In this document: positions 9,064 through 17,203 of the stretch, piece after piece
Position numbering within the stretch: the first letter of the stretch is position 1
Layout of the letters: the number at the start of each line of letters is the position of its first letter
Assembly (NCBI RefSeq): GCF_003852705.1
Contig: NZ_REFA01000002.1
Span: forward strand, 62,001-126,000
From: Amniculibacterium aquaticum
GTDB taxonomy: Bacteria; Bacteroidota; Bacteroidia; Flavobacteriales; Weeksellaceae
Direction of reading: 5' to 3'
Length of the DNA stretch: 64,000 nucleotides
Position numbers and translations under genes: made by a program
Notes under the pieces: model-generated
Told to the model about the DNA's origin: nothing
The model's database searches: none
Seen by the model: only the letters and a program-made list of their open reading frames with translations

Positions 9064-10557
9064 ATGAAAATTTACGGAATAGATCATTTTTCGATAGAAG
9101 ATGTTTTGGAAATTATCCAAAATCCTAAAAAAGCAAAACTGAATAAAAAATCCAAAGAACAAATCCTAAATTCGTATAATAATGTTCAGAAAATTGTGGC
9201 TTCTGACAAGACCGTTTACGGGATCAATACAGGGTTTGGACCGCTTTGTGATACCAAAATTTCAGAAAATGAAACGGCAAAACTTCAGGAAAATTTAATT
9301 ATTTCTCACGCTGTTGGTGTGGGCAAACCCATTGCTAAAGACTTATCAAAAATCATGATGGTGGCCAAGATCCATGCACTTTCCAAAGGTTTTTCTGGTA
9401 TTTCTATGGATGTGGTAGAGCGAATGATCTTGATGTTGGAAATGGACATTATCCCGGTGGTTCCAGAGCAAGGTTCTGTAGGTGCTTCTGGAGATTTGGC
9501 TCCACTTTCACATTTGGTTTTACCTCTTTTGGGTTACGGTCAGGTTTGGGATGCAGGTGTACCAACCGACACCCTTTCCGTACTTAAAAAACACAAAATA
9601 AAGCCTTTAAAATTACAAGCTAAAGAAGGTTTGGCATTGATTAACGGAACTCAATTTATCCTTTCTCATGCGATTGCTGGTTTGGACAAATTTGGATATC
9701 TATTGGATCTTGCCGATCTTTCTGCTGCCATGTCTTTGGAAGCATACCAAGGTTCTGCCAGTCCTTTCAAAAAAGAATTGCACGAAATTCGTCCGTACAA
9801 GGGGACAAAGAAAGTGGCTGCAAGAATGTTGAAATTTTTAAAAGGTTCAGAGAATTTAAAATACCATGAAGATTGTGGAAGGGTGCAGGATCCGTACTCC
9901 ATGAGATGTGTTCCGCAAGTGCACGGTGCAAGTAGAAATGCCTACGAACACTTGAGAGAAATGGCAGAAATAGAGCTGAATTCGGTTACCGATAACCCGA
10001 TTGTAATCTCCAATGAAGAAGCAATTTCCGGAGGTAATTTCCACGGACAACCCATGGCGATGCCGCTGGATTATGCAACTCTGGCTGCTGCAGAATTAGG
10101 GAATATTTCGGACAGAAGATCCTATCTTTTGTTGGAAGGAAAATACGGTTTGCCAAAATTATTGATAGAAAGTTCCGGCCTCAACTCGGGATTCATGATC
10201 CCGCAGTACACTACTGCAGCATTGGTTACTGAAAACAAAACCCTTTGTTTCCCTGCTTCTGCCGACTCTGTACCAACCAGTTTGGGACAAGAAGATCATG
10301 TGAGTATGGGAAGTATTTCCGGTAGAAAATTCAACCAAGTGTTGGGGAATTTAGAAAATATTTTTGCTGTTGAATTGATGTTTGCTGCTCAAGGTTTGGA
10401 GTTTAGAAGACCTTTGAAATCCTCTAAAATTGTTGAAGAAAATTTCAAAATTATCCGCGAAAAAGTGACTAAATTAGAAGATGACCGATTGATAGGTAAA
10501 GATATTTTGGCAATTGCTGATCTGATCTGCGAAAGAAAATTGAAAGTTACGGTCTAA
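9064..10557 (+). CDS. hutH: histidine ammonia-lyase
   Basis: Catalyses non-oxidative deamination of L-histidine to urocanate, the first step of histidine catabolism. 497 aa, normal for HAL. The Ala-Ser-Gly triad that cyclises to the MIO cofactor is at residues 141-143 in GSVGASGDLAPLSH. Other signatures are YGINTGFGPL (~53), QDPYSMRCVPQVHGA (~280) and the conserved GGNFHGQPMA. No hutU, hutI or hutG genes lie nearby, so the pathway would be dispersed. Relation to aromatic amino-acid lyases is possible, but a HAL call is standard. Confidence 0.93.
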   Translation: MKIYGIDHFSIEDVLEIIQNPKKAKLNKKSKEQILNSYNNVQKIVASDKTVYGINTGFGPLCDTKISENETAKLQENLIISHAVGVGKPIAKDLSKIMMVAKIHALSKGFSGISMDVVERMILMLEMDIIPVVPEQGSVGASGDLAPLSHLVLPLLGYGQVWDAGVPTDTLSVLKKHKIKPLKLQAKEGLALINGTQFILSHAIAGLDKFGYLLDLADLSAAMSLEAYQGSASPFKKELHEIRPYKGTKKVAARMLKFLKGSENLKYHEDCGRVQDPYSMRCVPQVHGASRNAYEHLREMAEIELNSVTDNPIVISNEEAISGGNFHGQPMAMPLDYATLAAAELGNISDRRSYLLLEGKYGLPKLLIESSGLNSGFMIPQYTTAALVTENKTLCFPASADSVPTSLGQEDHVSMGSISGRKFNQVLGNLENIFAVELMFAAQGLEFRRPLKSSKIVEENFKIIREKVTKLEDDRLIGKDILAIADLICERKLKVTV

Positions 10558-10583
10558 AAATACAGACTTCCTAAGTGAATACT

Positions 10584-10617
10584 AAGCCATCTCAATTTAT
10601 CATTAGAGGTGGCTTTT
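10584..10617. terminator. terminator between hutH and the Crp gene
   Basis: A 10-bp stem AAGCCATCTC/GAGGTGGCTT with one G-U pair, followed by TTTTAT on the plus strand; it serves hutH. Confidence 0.6.
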
Positions 10618-10657
10618 ATCTGTAAACTTTCTAACGGAATTGTTTATTAAAAAAATC

Positions 10658-11224
10658 TTATTCTTCAAAGTTTTTCATTGCCCGGTTCAAAGTTCTGACG
10701 GTAATTCCTAAATAAGAAGCCATTTCTTCTTTTGAAAGAGAAATATTTTGTTGGGTCTGCAATTCCATCAGCTTGGTTAAACTATGTTCAACCGTGTATA
10801 ATTGCTGAAATGAAGCTCTGCTTGCAGTATCTACAATTCGTTTTGCAAAACTATCTAAAAGTAGCTGATTCAACTGAATATCTGCTTTGAGAAGTGTTGA
10901 AAAATAAAATTTATCAATAGCGAAATAAGAAATATCCGTCATCGCGTCAACAGTACACAGACATGGAATATTACGAATCAATTCCACTTCTCCAATAATT
11001 TCACCTTTCCCTAAAAATTCAATAATGTATTCTTTGTCGTTATCTTCTGTAAAATAACATTTGGTGATGCCATCAACAATCAGCATTACTTTTGCGAGTG
11101 CTTCATTTTGAGAAAGCAACCTTTCTCCTTTCCTACATTTTTTTAAAATGATAGCTTCTTTACGATTTTGGCTTTCGTAAAGTGCTGATAAATAGCTAAA
11201 AAATGTTTCGTTTGTTTTTAACAT
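10658..11224 (-). CDS. Crp/Fnr family transcriptional regulator
   Basis: A 188-aa regulator with an N-terminal cyclic-nucleotide-binding-like beta-barrel (KKCRKGERLLSQNEALAKVM to FLGKGEIIGEVELI, residues ~27-95), a dimerisation helix and a C-terminal winged HTH (LSKEEMASYLGITVRTLNRAM, ~159-179). No Cys cluster for an Fe-S centre is present, so it is not FNR itself. The ligand is unknown. Its start lies just left of a GGACA-N2-TGTCC palindrome that could be its own operator, and the HAD/GNAT/CAT cassette begins across the intergenic gap. Confidence 0.85.
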   Translation of the reverse strand: MLKTNETFFSYLSALYESQNRKEAIILKKCRKGERLLSQNEALAKVMLIVDGITKCYFTEDNDKEYIIEFLGKGEIIGEVELIRNIPCLCTVDAMTDISYFAIDKFYFSTLLKADIQLNQLLLDSFAKRIVDTASRASFQQLYTVEHSLTKLMELQTQQNISLSKEEMASYLGITVRTLNRAMKNFEE

Positions 11225-11234
11225 AAAACCCTTG

Positions 11235-11246
11235 GGACAAATGTCC
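11235..11246. promoter_or_regulatory. GGACA-N2-TGTCC palindrome upstream of the Crp gene
   Basis: A short inverted repeat 11 bp upstream of the Crp/Fnr start codon. Autoregulation is inferred from position only. Confidence 0.35.
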
Positions 11247-11314
11247 TTTTTACTAAATTTAATTTTGCTGAACTTTGCAATTCACAAGTACTTGACAAAA
11301 ATCTTAACCCATGA

Positions 11315-11410
11315 TAATTTGTTTATTAAACCACATAGTAACATAGTCTAGATAGCAATAAGACTGCATAGTTACACTTAGTATCCGTCAAAGACGGATA
11401 TCTATTGTAT
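11315..11410 (-). repeat. diverged inverted copy of the 215-bp repeat
   Basis: Shares in reverse orientation the order AAACCACATAG, AACATAG, ATAGCAATAAG, GTCAAAGACGGA and TCTATTG with the five tandem units at 12691-13735. With them it brackets the HAD-GNAT gene pair as an inverted repeat. Confidence 0.7.
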
Positions 11411-11450
11411 TTTTTGTCAGATATTAAAAACAAATTTAGCAAATAAAGAA

Positions 11451-12143
11451 ATGAAAAAAGATATAAAAATCATAGCCTTCGATGCCGATGATACCTTATG
11501 GGTAAATGAACCTTACTTTCAAGAAGCCGAAAAACAATTCTGTGCTTTGCTTGAAAATTACCATCCGCAACATACCATTTCGCAAGAACTTTTTAAAACC
11601 GAAATGAAGAATTTACATCTTTACGGTTACGGCATTAAAGGTTTTTTGTTGTGTATGATAGAAACAGCGAATCGAGTTTCTAACAGCACCGTTTCCTTAA
11701 ATATTATTGACAAAATCATTGAAATCGGACACGAATTGCTACAAAAACCTATTGAATTGCTGCCAGGAGTTACCGAAACTTTGGAAGCCTTGAATGGTGA
11801 TTATAAATTGGTAGTTGCCACCAAAGGCGATTTGTTAGACCAGAAAAGAAAATTGAAAAACTCTGGGTTAGAACATTACTTTCATCACATAGAAATTATG
11901 AGTGAGAAAAAAGAGAGTGATTATCAAAAACTGTTCAAGCATTTGGATTGTCAACCCGAAAACTTTTTAATGTTGGGCAATTCCATTAAATCCGACATTA
12001 TTCCGGTTTTAGAATTGGGTGGCAATGCGGCTCATATTCCCTACCATGTAACTTGGACGCACGAACAACACGAAATCAATTTGAAACACGAAAATTTTAT
12101 CCAACTGAAATCAATTAATGAAATTTTAAATTATCTGAAATAG
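11451..12143 (+). CDS. HAD family hydrolase
   Basis: A 230-aa haloacid-dehalogenase-superfamily phosphatase-like enzyme. Motif I is FDADDTLW (residues ~10-17; the first Asp is the nucleophile), motif II VVATKGD (~122-128), a conserved Lys precedes motif III, and motif III/IV is LMLGNSIKSDIIP (~171-183). A helical cap domain lies between motifs I and II (C1 type). The substrate is unknown. The GNAT gene starts 2 bp after its stop, so the two are probably co-transcribed. Confidence 0.85.
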   Translation: MKKDIKIIAFDADDTLWVNEPYFQEAEKQFCALLENYHPQHTISQELFKTEMKNLHLYGYGIKGFLLCMIETANRVSNSTVSLNIIDKIIEIGHELLQKPIELLPGVTETLEALNGDYKLVVATKGDLLDQKRKLKNSGLEHYFHHIEIMSEKKESDYQKLFKHLDCQPENFLMLGNSIKSDIIPVLELGGNAAHIPYHVTWTHEQHEINLKHENFIQLKSINEILNYLK

Positions 12144-12145
12144 CA

Positions 12146-12676
12146 ATGGAAATTAATATTAGACAAGAAACTTCGGCCGATTATCCAATCGTGTTTGATT
12201 TGATAGAACAGGCGTTTCGCGATGAAATTTTAAGCGATAAAAAAGAACAATTTTTGGTGGAAACACTCAGAAAATCCGATGGGTTTATTCCGGAATTATC
12301 GTTAGTCGCAGAAATGAACAACCAAATTGTTGGCTATATTCTGCTTACGAAAATCAGTATTGAAACCAAACCAGAAAGCATCACTTCTTTAGCATTGGCA
12401 CCTGTAGCCGTTTTGCCCACTTTTCAAAAGCAAGGAATTGGAAGTAAATTGATAGTGGAAGCCCATCACATTGCTAAAGACTTAGGCTATGAGTCGGTTG
12501 TTTTATTGGGACACGAAAATTATTATCCAAAGTTTGGATATCAACTTTTACATCATTTCAATATTTCTCTTCCGTTTGAAGCACCCAAAGAAAATTGTAT
12601 GGCGATAGAATTTGTTCCTGATGCTTTAAAAAACAAAGCAGGAAAAGTGATTTACCCAAAAGAATTTTTTGAATAA
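12146..12676 (+). CDS. GNAT family N-acetyltransferase (YhbS-like)
   Basis: 176 aa with the GNAT fold, expected to move an acetyl group from acetyl-CoA to an amine. It begins INIRQETSADYPIVFDLIEQ and has the acetyl-CoA pyrophosphate loop LPTFQKQGIGSKLI (motif A, Q-x-x-G-I-G; residues ~90-103) and ESVVLLGHENYYPKFGY, which is typical of the YhbS group. It is tightly coupled to the HAD gene and followed by the 215-bp tandem repeats. The target is unknown. Confidence 0.87.
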   Translation: MEINIRQETSADYPIVFDLIEQAFRDEILSDKKEQFLVETLRKSDGFIPELSLVAEMNNQIVGYILLTKISIETKPESITSLALAPVAVLPTFQKQGIGSKLIVEAHHIAKDLGYESVVLLGHENYYPKFGYQLLHHFNISLPFEAPKENCMAIEFVPDALKNKAGKVIYPKEFFE

Positions 12677-12690
12677 AAAAACATAACAAT

Positions 12691-13735
12691 GAAATATAAA
12701 CCACATAGACCCATAGGAAGTATTTTTTGCGAAAAGAAATATTTTAGCAACACAATAGAAGTCCGTCTGTGACGGACACTATGTATAGCTATGCAGTCCT
12801 AGTGCTATATGTTCTATATTCCTATGTAGTTTAATCAAATGATTAATTTTGTGTTACAATATATCGTTTTTTGAATGAAAACTTAATGACAAAAAAAATA
12901 ACATTGAAATTTAAACCACATAGACCCATAGGAAGTATTTTTTGCGAAAAGAATTATTTTAGCTACACAATAGAAGTCCGTCTTTGACGGACACTATGTG
13001 CCACTTAACCGCCTTATTGCTATAAGTTCTATGTTCCTATGTGGTTTAATCAAATGATTAATTTTGTGTTACAATATATCGTTTTTTGAATGAAAACTTA
13101 ATGACAAAAAAAATAACATTGAAATTTAAACCACATAGACCCATAGGAAGTATTTTTTGCGAAAAGAAATATTTTAGCAGCACAATAGATGCCCGTCTTT
13201 GACGGACACTATGTGCCACTTAACCGCCTTATTGCTATAAGTTCTATGTTCCTATGTGGTTTAATCAAATGATTAATTTTGTGTTACAATATATCGTTTT
13301 TTGAATGAAAACTTAATGACAAAAAAAATAACATTGAAATATAAACCACATAGACCCATAGGAAGTATTTTTTGCGAAAAGAAATATTTTAGCAACACAA
13401 TAGAAGTCCGTCTTTGACGGACACTATATGCCACTTAACCGCCTTATTGCTATATGTTCTATGTTCCTATGTGGTTTAATCAAATGATTAATTTTGTGTT
13501 ACAATATATCGTTTTTTGAATGAAAACTTAATGACAAAAAAAATAACATTGAAATTTAAACCACATAGACCCATAGGAAGTATTTTTTGCGAAAAGAAAT
13601 ATTTTAGCAGCACAATAGATGTCCGTCTTTGACGGACACTATGTGCCACTTAACCGCCTTATTGCTATATGTCCTATGTTCCTATGTGGTTTAATAAAAT
13701 GATTATTCTTGTGTTACAATTTTGATAATGTACTT
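12691..13735. repeat. five tandem copies of a 215-bp palindromic repeat
   Basis: CCACATAGAC recurs at 12701, 12916, 13131, 13346 and 13561, an exact 215-bp period. Each unit has a ~140-bp palindromic part bounded by AAACCACATAG and CTATGTGGTTT with an inner GTCCGTC-TTT-GACGGAC hairpin, then a ~75-bp AT-rich linker. Copies differ by only a few bases. The period is not a multiple of 3 and no reading frame persists. A sixth diverged copy in reverse orientation is at 11315-11410. This fills the 1,080-bp gap between the GNAT and CAT genes. Confidence 0.97.
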
Positions 13736-13756
13736 AGATAAAAAATAAGATTAAAA

Positions 13757-14383
13757 ATGAAAAAATTAATAGACCTTGATGCTTGGAACAGAAAAGAGCA
13801 TTTCCTTTTCTTCTCAAAATTTGAAGAACCCTTTTTTGGGGTAACTGTAAAAGTGGATTGCACCACTGCCTATCAAAAGGCAAAGGAAAAAGGCATTTCT
13901 TTTTTCTTGTATTACTTATACAGAGCCTTAAAAGCAGCCAATGAAGTAGAAAATTTCAGATACAGAATTATTGAAAATCAACCTTATGATTTTGCAACGG
14001 TAAACGCTTCGCCAACCATCAACCGACCAGACGGAACATTTGGCTTTGCATATATGGATTATTTTGAAGATGAAAATATGTTTTACGAAAAAGCATTGCA
14101 AGAAATTGAAAAGGTAAGAAATTCAAACAGTTTATTACCGGCTGTTTCCGGAGAAAATGTCATTCATTTTTCTGCCGTTCCATGGTTGGATTTTACCAGT
14201 ATTTCTCATGCAAGAAGTTTTTCGCATCCCGATTCTTGTCCAAAAATAACTTTTGGTAAAATGACTGAAAATAATGGTGTGAAAGAAATGTCTGTTTCTA
14301 TTCATGGACATCACGCACTCATGGACGGATATCATGTAGGTCAGTTTGTTGAAAAATTTCAAAACCTCTTAAATGCCGAATGA
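13757..14383 (+). CDS. chloramphenicol acetyltransferase-type acyltransferase
   Basis: A 208-aa member of the classical (type A) CAT family. It keeps the catalytic C-terminal motif HGHHALMDGYHVGQF (HHxxxDG; the His acts as general base), the mid-protein DFATVNASPTINRPDGTFGF segment and FTSISHARSFSHPDSCPKITFGK. Length is slightly under the usual ~215-220 aa. It could acetylate chloramphenicol or another hydroxyl acceptor; CAT-like proteins without resistance activity are common in Bacteroidota. It directly follows the tandem repeats next to a GNAT gene, suggesting an acquired cassette. Confidence 0.85.
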   Translation: MKKLIDLDAWNRKEHFLFFSKFEEPFFGVTVKVDCTTAYQKAKEKGISFFLYYLYRALKAANEVENFRYRIIENQPYDFATVNASPTINRPDGTFGFAYMDYFEDENMFYEKALQEIEKVRNSNSLLPAVSGENVIHFSAVPWLDFTSISHARSFSHPDSCPKITFGKMTENNGVKEMSVSIHGHHALMDGYHVGQFVEKFQNLLNAE

Positions 14384-14538
14384 AAAATATGGAATCGATA
14401 ACGAACAAATTGCAAGAGAGTAGGGAAGTGCTCTGTTAGGAATATTTTAATAAATTTGAAAAGCTGTCCCAGCACGGAATTTGGTTTTAGAAACCCGTTC
14501 CATTGCAAAGTGCACAATTGTAATTAAATAAAATCGTC

Positions 14539-15120
14539 ATGAATATTAAGTTTTTTTTGAGCTTGTTGTTTGCATTTCCGTTAATGATTTTTGGTCAAGA
14601 ACAATTAGAAGCGAAGTTGGTTGTTGAAAAAGGTAAATTTATCTTTGATAAAAAAAGCTATAAGTTGTTGAAAACTCAGGTGGATGAAATTTCAAAACAA
14701 AAAAAAAAGAACGATAGCATGATGAAAATTAATCCGAGCATTTCGTATATGGTTCTTGATTGTAGGGTAACCGAAATTCCGAGATTAAACTCTAAAACGA
14801 CGCATTTTACAGCTTTAGTTAATTCTAATTTGAATTTGAAAAATATAAAACGAGGTAAGAATTTAATGTCTATCGTTGTTAAGAAAAACGGAATAGCGGG
14901 AAGCTTTAAATGCATTGAAGCATCTGATGAAAAAATTTGCAATCAGATAAAAAGAATGTTTAGAAAAGAAGAATTTAAAACCTGGCACAACGCACTATTT
15001 TCTAGTATTGCCGTAGATTATCATTTAACTTTTTCCATTATTGTTGATACCGATTTTACGAATTATAATTTGAGAAACAAGTGGTCGTTGGATAACAATA
15101 TTCAAGATTTTGAAAAGTAG
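14539..15120 (+). CDS. secreted protein of unknown function
   Basis: 193 aa beginning with a signal peptide (MNIKFFLSLLFAFPLMIFGQ, predicted cleavage near residue 20). The rest is Lys-rich with alternating strand-like segments and no recognised domain; two Cys lie near residues 73 and 133. The preceding 155 bp show no gene. The structured element E2 begins 25 bp after the stop on the same strand. I do not recognise a family. Confidence 0.65.
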   Translation: MNIKFFLSLLFAFPLMIFGQEQLEAKLVVEKGKFIFDKKSYKLLKTQVDEISKQKKKNDSMMKINPSISYMVLDCRVTEIPRLNSKTTHFTALVNSNLNLKNIKRGKNLMSIVVKKNGIAGSFKCIEASDEKICNQIKRMFRKEEFKTWHNALFSSIAVDYHLTFSIIVDTDFTNYNLRNKWSLDNNIQDFEK

Positions 15121-15144
15121 ATTTCATTTAATGTGATCTCCCCA

Positions 15145-15232
15145 ACGCAGCCCGACTTGAGTGGAGCTCTTTTTGTGGAGCCCTGCGGAACAAAAAAGCG
15201 GGAACGGAAGGCGGAAAAGCTGCCCTAAAAAA
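15145..15232 (+). ncRNA. structured intergenic element E2
   Basis: Same architecture as E1 at 6974-7048: AGCCCGACTTGAGTGGAGCT, TTTTTGT, a short centre, ACAAAAAA, CGGAAGGCGG, then AAGCTGCCC and an A-run. It lies between the convergent secreted-protein and EamA genes, in the sense orientation of the former. Confidence 0.5.
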
Positions 15233-15240
15233 AATTACAA

Positions 15241-16206
15241 TCAGTCTTTTTTTATTTCTTGTGTACGAATGGTTTTGAGGTTGAAATTGATGTTGAGCAT
15301 GATGATGGCGAGTAAAATGAAAACAACGCCTAACCATTGGGTAGAATTGATGATCTCGCCCAGCATGATGAAGGAAATAACGATGGAAACAGGTAGCTCA
15401 AAAGCTGAAAGAATGCTACCTAAGCCGACACCAACAATTGGAAATCCTTTGTTGAACATGAGCGGTGGAATGACGGTACCAAATAAAGCGATCGGGATCC
15501 CCCATTGATAGAGAATGCTGAAATCCAAAGATCGGTTGCTGATAAAATCTTCGGGAACCCAATGGATGTTGAAATAATAGGGTAGGATCTGTGTTGAAAG
15601 GGTGAGCAAGGCGACAACGATAGCACCGCCAAAAAGCATGACTAAACTTCGTTTTGCCGGGGAAAGATGCAAGGCGATGCTGTTGGTAGAAAGCAAAACG
15701 AGACTGAAACTGATGGCGGCCAAAAATCCGAATATAACCCCTCGGTAATCCAGAGATTGTGTGCCGTTCAGGGCGTTGGTTGCAAGTAGGGTTCCGGCTA
15801 AAACGATAAGTACAGCTGCAGTTTTTTTAAGGTTAGGAAGTTTTTTTTGCTGTATGGATTCGATCACAACCCCGATCCACACGGATTGCATCAGTAAAAC
15901 CACGCCTATGGAAGCCGAAAGAAATCGTATGGAAATGTAGTACAAAACACTGGTGAGTCCAAAACAAATTCCTGCGAGAAGGAGTTTTGTTAAGTCGTCT
16001 TTTTGCATTTTATTGTTGTTTTTACTGAACAAAGTCAGGATGGCAAGGCAAATTATCCCAAGAAGATATTGGGCAAGGGTAACTTCGGCAGTTGAAAAGA
16101 GATTTTGATAGGCGGTCTTTACAAATGTAGCCAACATCCCATAACTAGAGGCTCCAATAAGGACAAAGGCTATTCCATGGCTTAATGATTTCTGTTTGTT
16201 TTCCAT
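15241..16206 (-). CDS. EamA/DMT-family exporter, probably purine-linked
   Basis: A ten-segment drug/metabolite transporter of 321 aa with two EamA repeats (GIAFVLIGASSYGMLATFVK at the N-terminus; the second repeat starts near residue 155). I start at MENKQKS (16204-16206); an in-frame ATG at 16230 is possible but adds an untypical MCNQLRKI leader. A purine riboswitch of adenine type lies 185-257 nt upstream on the same strand, so the transporter may export purines or related bases, as the riboswitch-controlled PbuE pump does in Bacillus. That substrate call is inference. Confidence 0.88.
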   Translation of the reverse strand: MENKQKSLSHGIAFVLIGASSYGMLATFVKTAYQNLFSTAEVTLAQYLLGIICLAILTLFSKNNNKMQKDDLTKLLLAGICFGLTSVLYYISIRFLSASIGVVLLMQSVWIGVVIESIQQKKLPNLKKTAAVLIVLAGTLLATNALNGTQSLDYRGVIFGFLAAISFSLVLLSTNSIALHLSPAKRSLVMLFGGAIVVALLTLSTQILPYYFNIHWVPEDFISNRSLDFSILYQWGIPIALFGTVIPPLMFNKGFPIVGVGLGSILSAFELPVSIVISFIMLGEIINSTQWLGVVFILLAIIMLNINFNLKTIRTQEIKKD

Positions 16207-16390
16207 AATTTTTCTTAATTGATTGCACATTAGACGCTATCGTTTATTCCCAAAAAATGATTTAAAAACACATGGAAATCAACCTTTTTATTGAGGTGAA
16301 AAAGCATGATTAAGAAAAAGGAATTGAAAAAATCAAAGGGTTCAGTTTTCTTATTTAAATCAAAATTTATGCAAAAAAGCGATAAAGTTT

Positions 16391-16463
16391 GGATCTAAAT
16401 AATCAACTATTTGTGGTAGTGGGTAGAAACGCTCAACCGTATTATGAGCTTATATCTATATCC
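16391..16463 (-). promoter_or_regulatory. purine riboswitch aptamer (adenine type)
   Basis: On the minus strand the aptamer has P1 (GGATATAGATA with TATTTAGATCC), J1/2 TATAA-like, P2 GCTCA/TTGAGC closing L2 TAATACGG, the near-invariant J2/3 GTTTCTACC, P3 closing L3 CCACAAA, and J3/1 ATTAT. The base corresponding to position 74 is U, which specifies adenine; guanine aptamers have C. It aligns without large gaps to the Vibrio add aptamer as I remember it. It lies in the ~270-nt leader of the EamA exporter gene. No clear expression platform is visible in the 184 nt that follow. Confidence 0.88.
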
Positions 16464-16474
16464 GAAATCGAGGG

Positions 16475-16482
16475 CAAATTTA
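16475..16482 (-). promoter_or_regulatory. -7 box for the riboswitch-exporter transcript
   Basis: TAAATTTG on the minus strand (16482 to 16475), 11 bp upstream of aptamer P1. No obvious -33 TTG. Confidence 0.55.
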
Positions 16483-16503
16483 GGAATTATTATGAGAAAT
16501 AAA

Positions 16504-16536
16504 AAATCGTTCTTTGCTTTTTACAAAGAACGATTT
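16504..16536 (-). terminator. terminator of the YceI gene
   Basis: A 13-bp perfect stem (16504-16516 with 16524-16536) followed on the minus strand by TTT(A)TTT. It insulates the riboswitch leader from yceI read-through. Confidence 0.8.
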
Positions 16537-16565
16537 CTAAAATAAATGAACGATTGTTGTGGTTT

Positions 16566-17075
16566 TTAGTTTTTGATAAACTGCAGTTCGCCAGCGATGT
16601 TCACGGTATCGCCAACCAAAACGCCGCCCGTTTCTAATGCTGCATTCCAGTTGAGGTCAAAGTCTTTTCTGGAGATTTTTGAAGTAAAGGAAAAACCTGC
16701 TCTGGTATTTCCCCAAGGATCTTTGTTGATGCCTCCGAAATCGACATCCAAATTAATTTCTCTGGTAACTCCGTTGATGGTTAATTTTCCTGCCACCTCG
16801 TCCGTAAGAGAAGTACTTTCGAAAGTAATTACAGGGTTGAGTTCCGTATTGAAAAAGTCGGCGTTTTTCAGGTGGTTGTCTCTATCTGCATTGTTGGTGT
16901 CAATCGAGTTTACTTGCACGGTTGATTGTACTTTTGCTTGGGCAAAAGTATCGTCTTCTGCGATAATTTCCGCATCAAAATTTCTAAATTCTCCTTTTAC
17001 ATTGGAGATCATCATGTGTTTTACTTTAAAGGTAATTTCGCTGTGAGTTGGGTCTAATTTCCAAAGGGTACTCAT
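16566..17075 (-). CDS. YceI family protein
   Basis: A lipocalin-like beta-barrel of the YceI family, known to bind polyisoprenoid-type lipids. 169 aa starting STLWKLDPTHSEITFKVKHM and containing the family pattern NADRDNHLKNADFFNTELNP and ending AGFSFTSKISRKDFDLNWNA. I chose the ATG at 17073-17075; upstream in-frame codons lack similarity and no signal peptide is seen, so it may be cytoplasmic. It is divergent from the peptidase gene. Confidence 0.9.
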   Translation of the reverse strand: MSTLWKLDPTHSEITFKVKHMMISNVKGEFRNFDAEIIAEDDTFAQAKVQSTVQVNSIDTNNADRDNHLKNADFFNTELNPVITFESTSLTDEVAGKLTINGVTREINLDVDFGGINKDPWGNTRAGFSFTSKISRKDFDLNWNAALETGGVLVGDTVNIAGELQFIKN

Positions 17076-17175
17076 AATATTTTGTTTTTTATTGTTATTG
17101 ATGGTGCAAAGATACAAGCATTACGATGGGCTGACATTGATGTAGGTTAAGAAATGATTTTGGAATTAAATTTCC

Positions 17176-17183
17176 TATTTTTG
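17176..17183 (+). promoter_or_regulatory. -7 box for the peptidase gene
   Basis: TATTTTTG, ending 20 nt before the ATG at 17204. Confidence 0.6.
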
Positions 17184-17203
17184 CGATAATTCAAAATTTA
17201 GAA

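Noticed and set aside
12691-13735. 215-bp repeats read as a second CRISPR array
   Set aside because: Units are far too long and nearly identical throughout, with no variable spacers.
15161-15508. 115-codon plus-strand frame over E2 and the EamA gene
   Set aside because: Overlaps a well-supported transporter and a structured element; no protein family.
16305-16397. 30-codon plus-strand frame in the riboswitch leader
   Set aside because: Antisense to the leader, Lys-rich, no promoter; no support.
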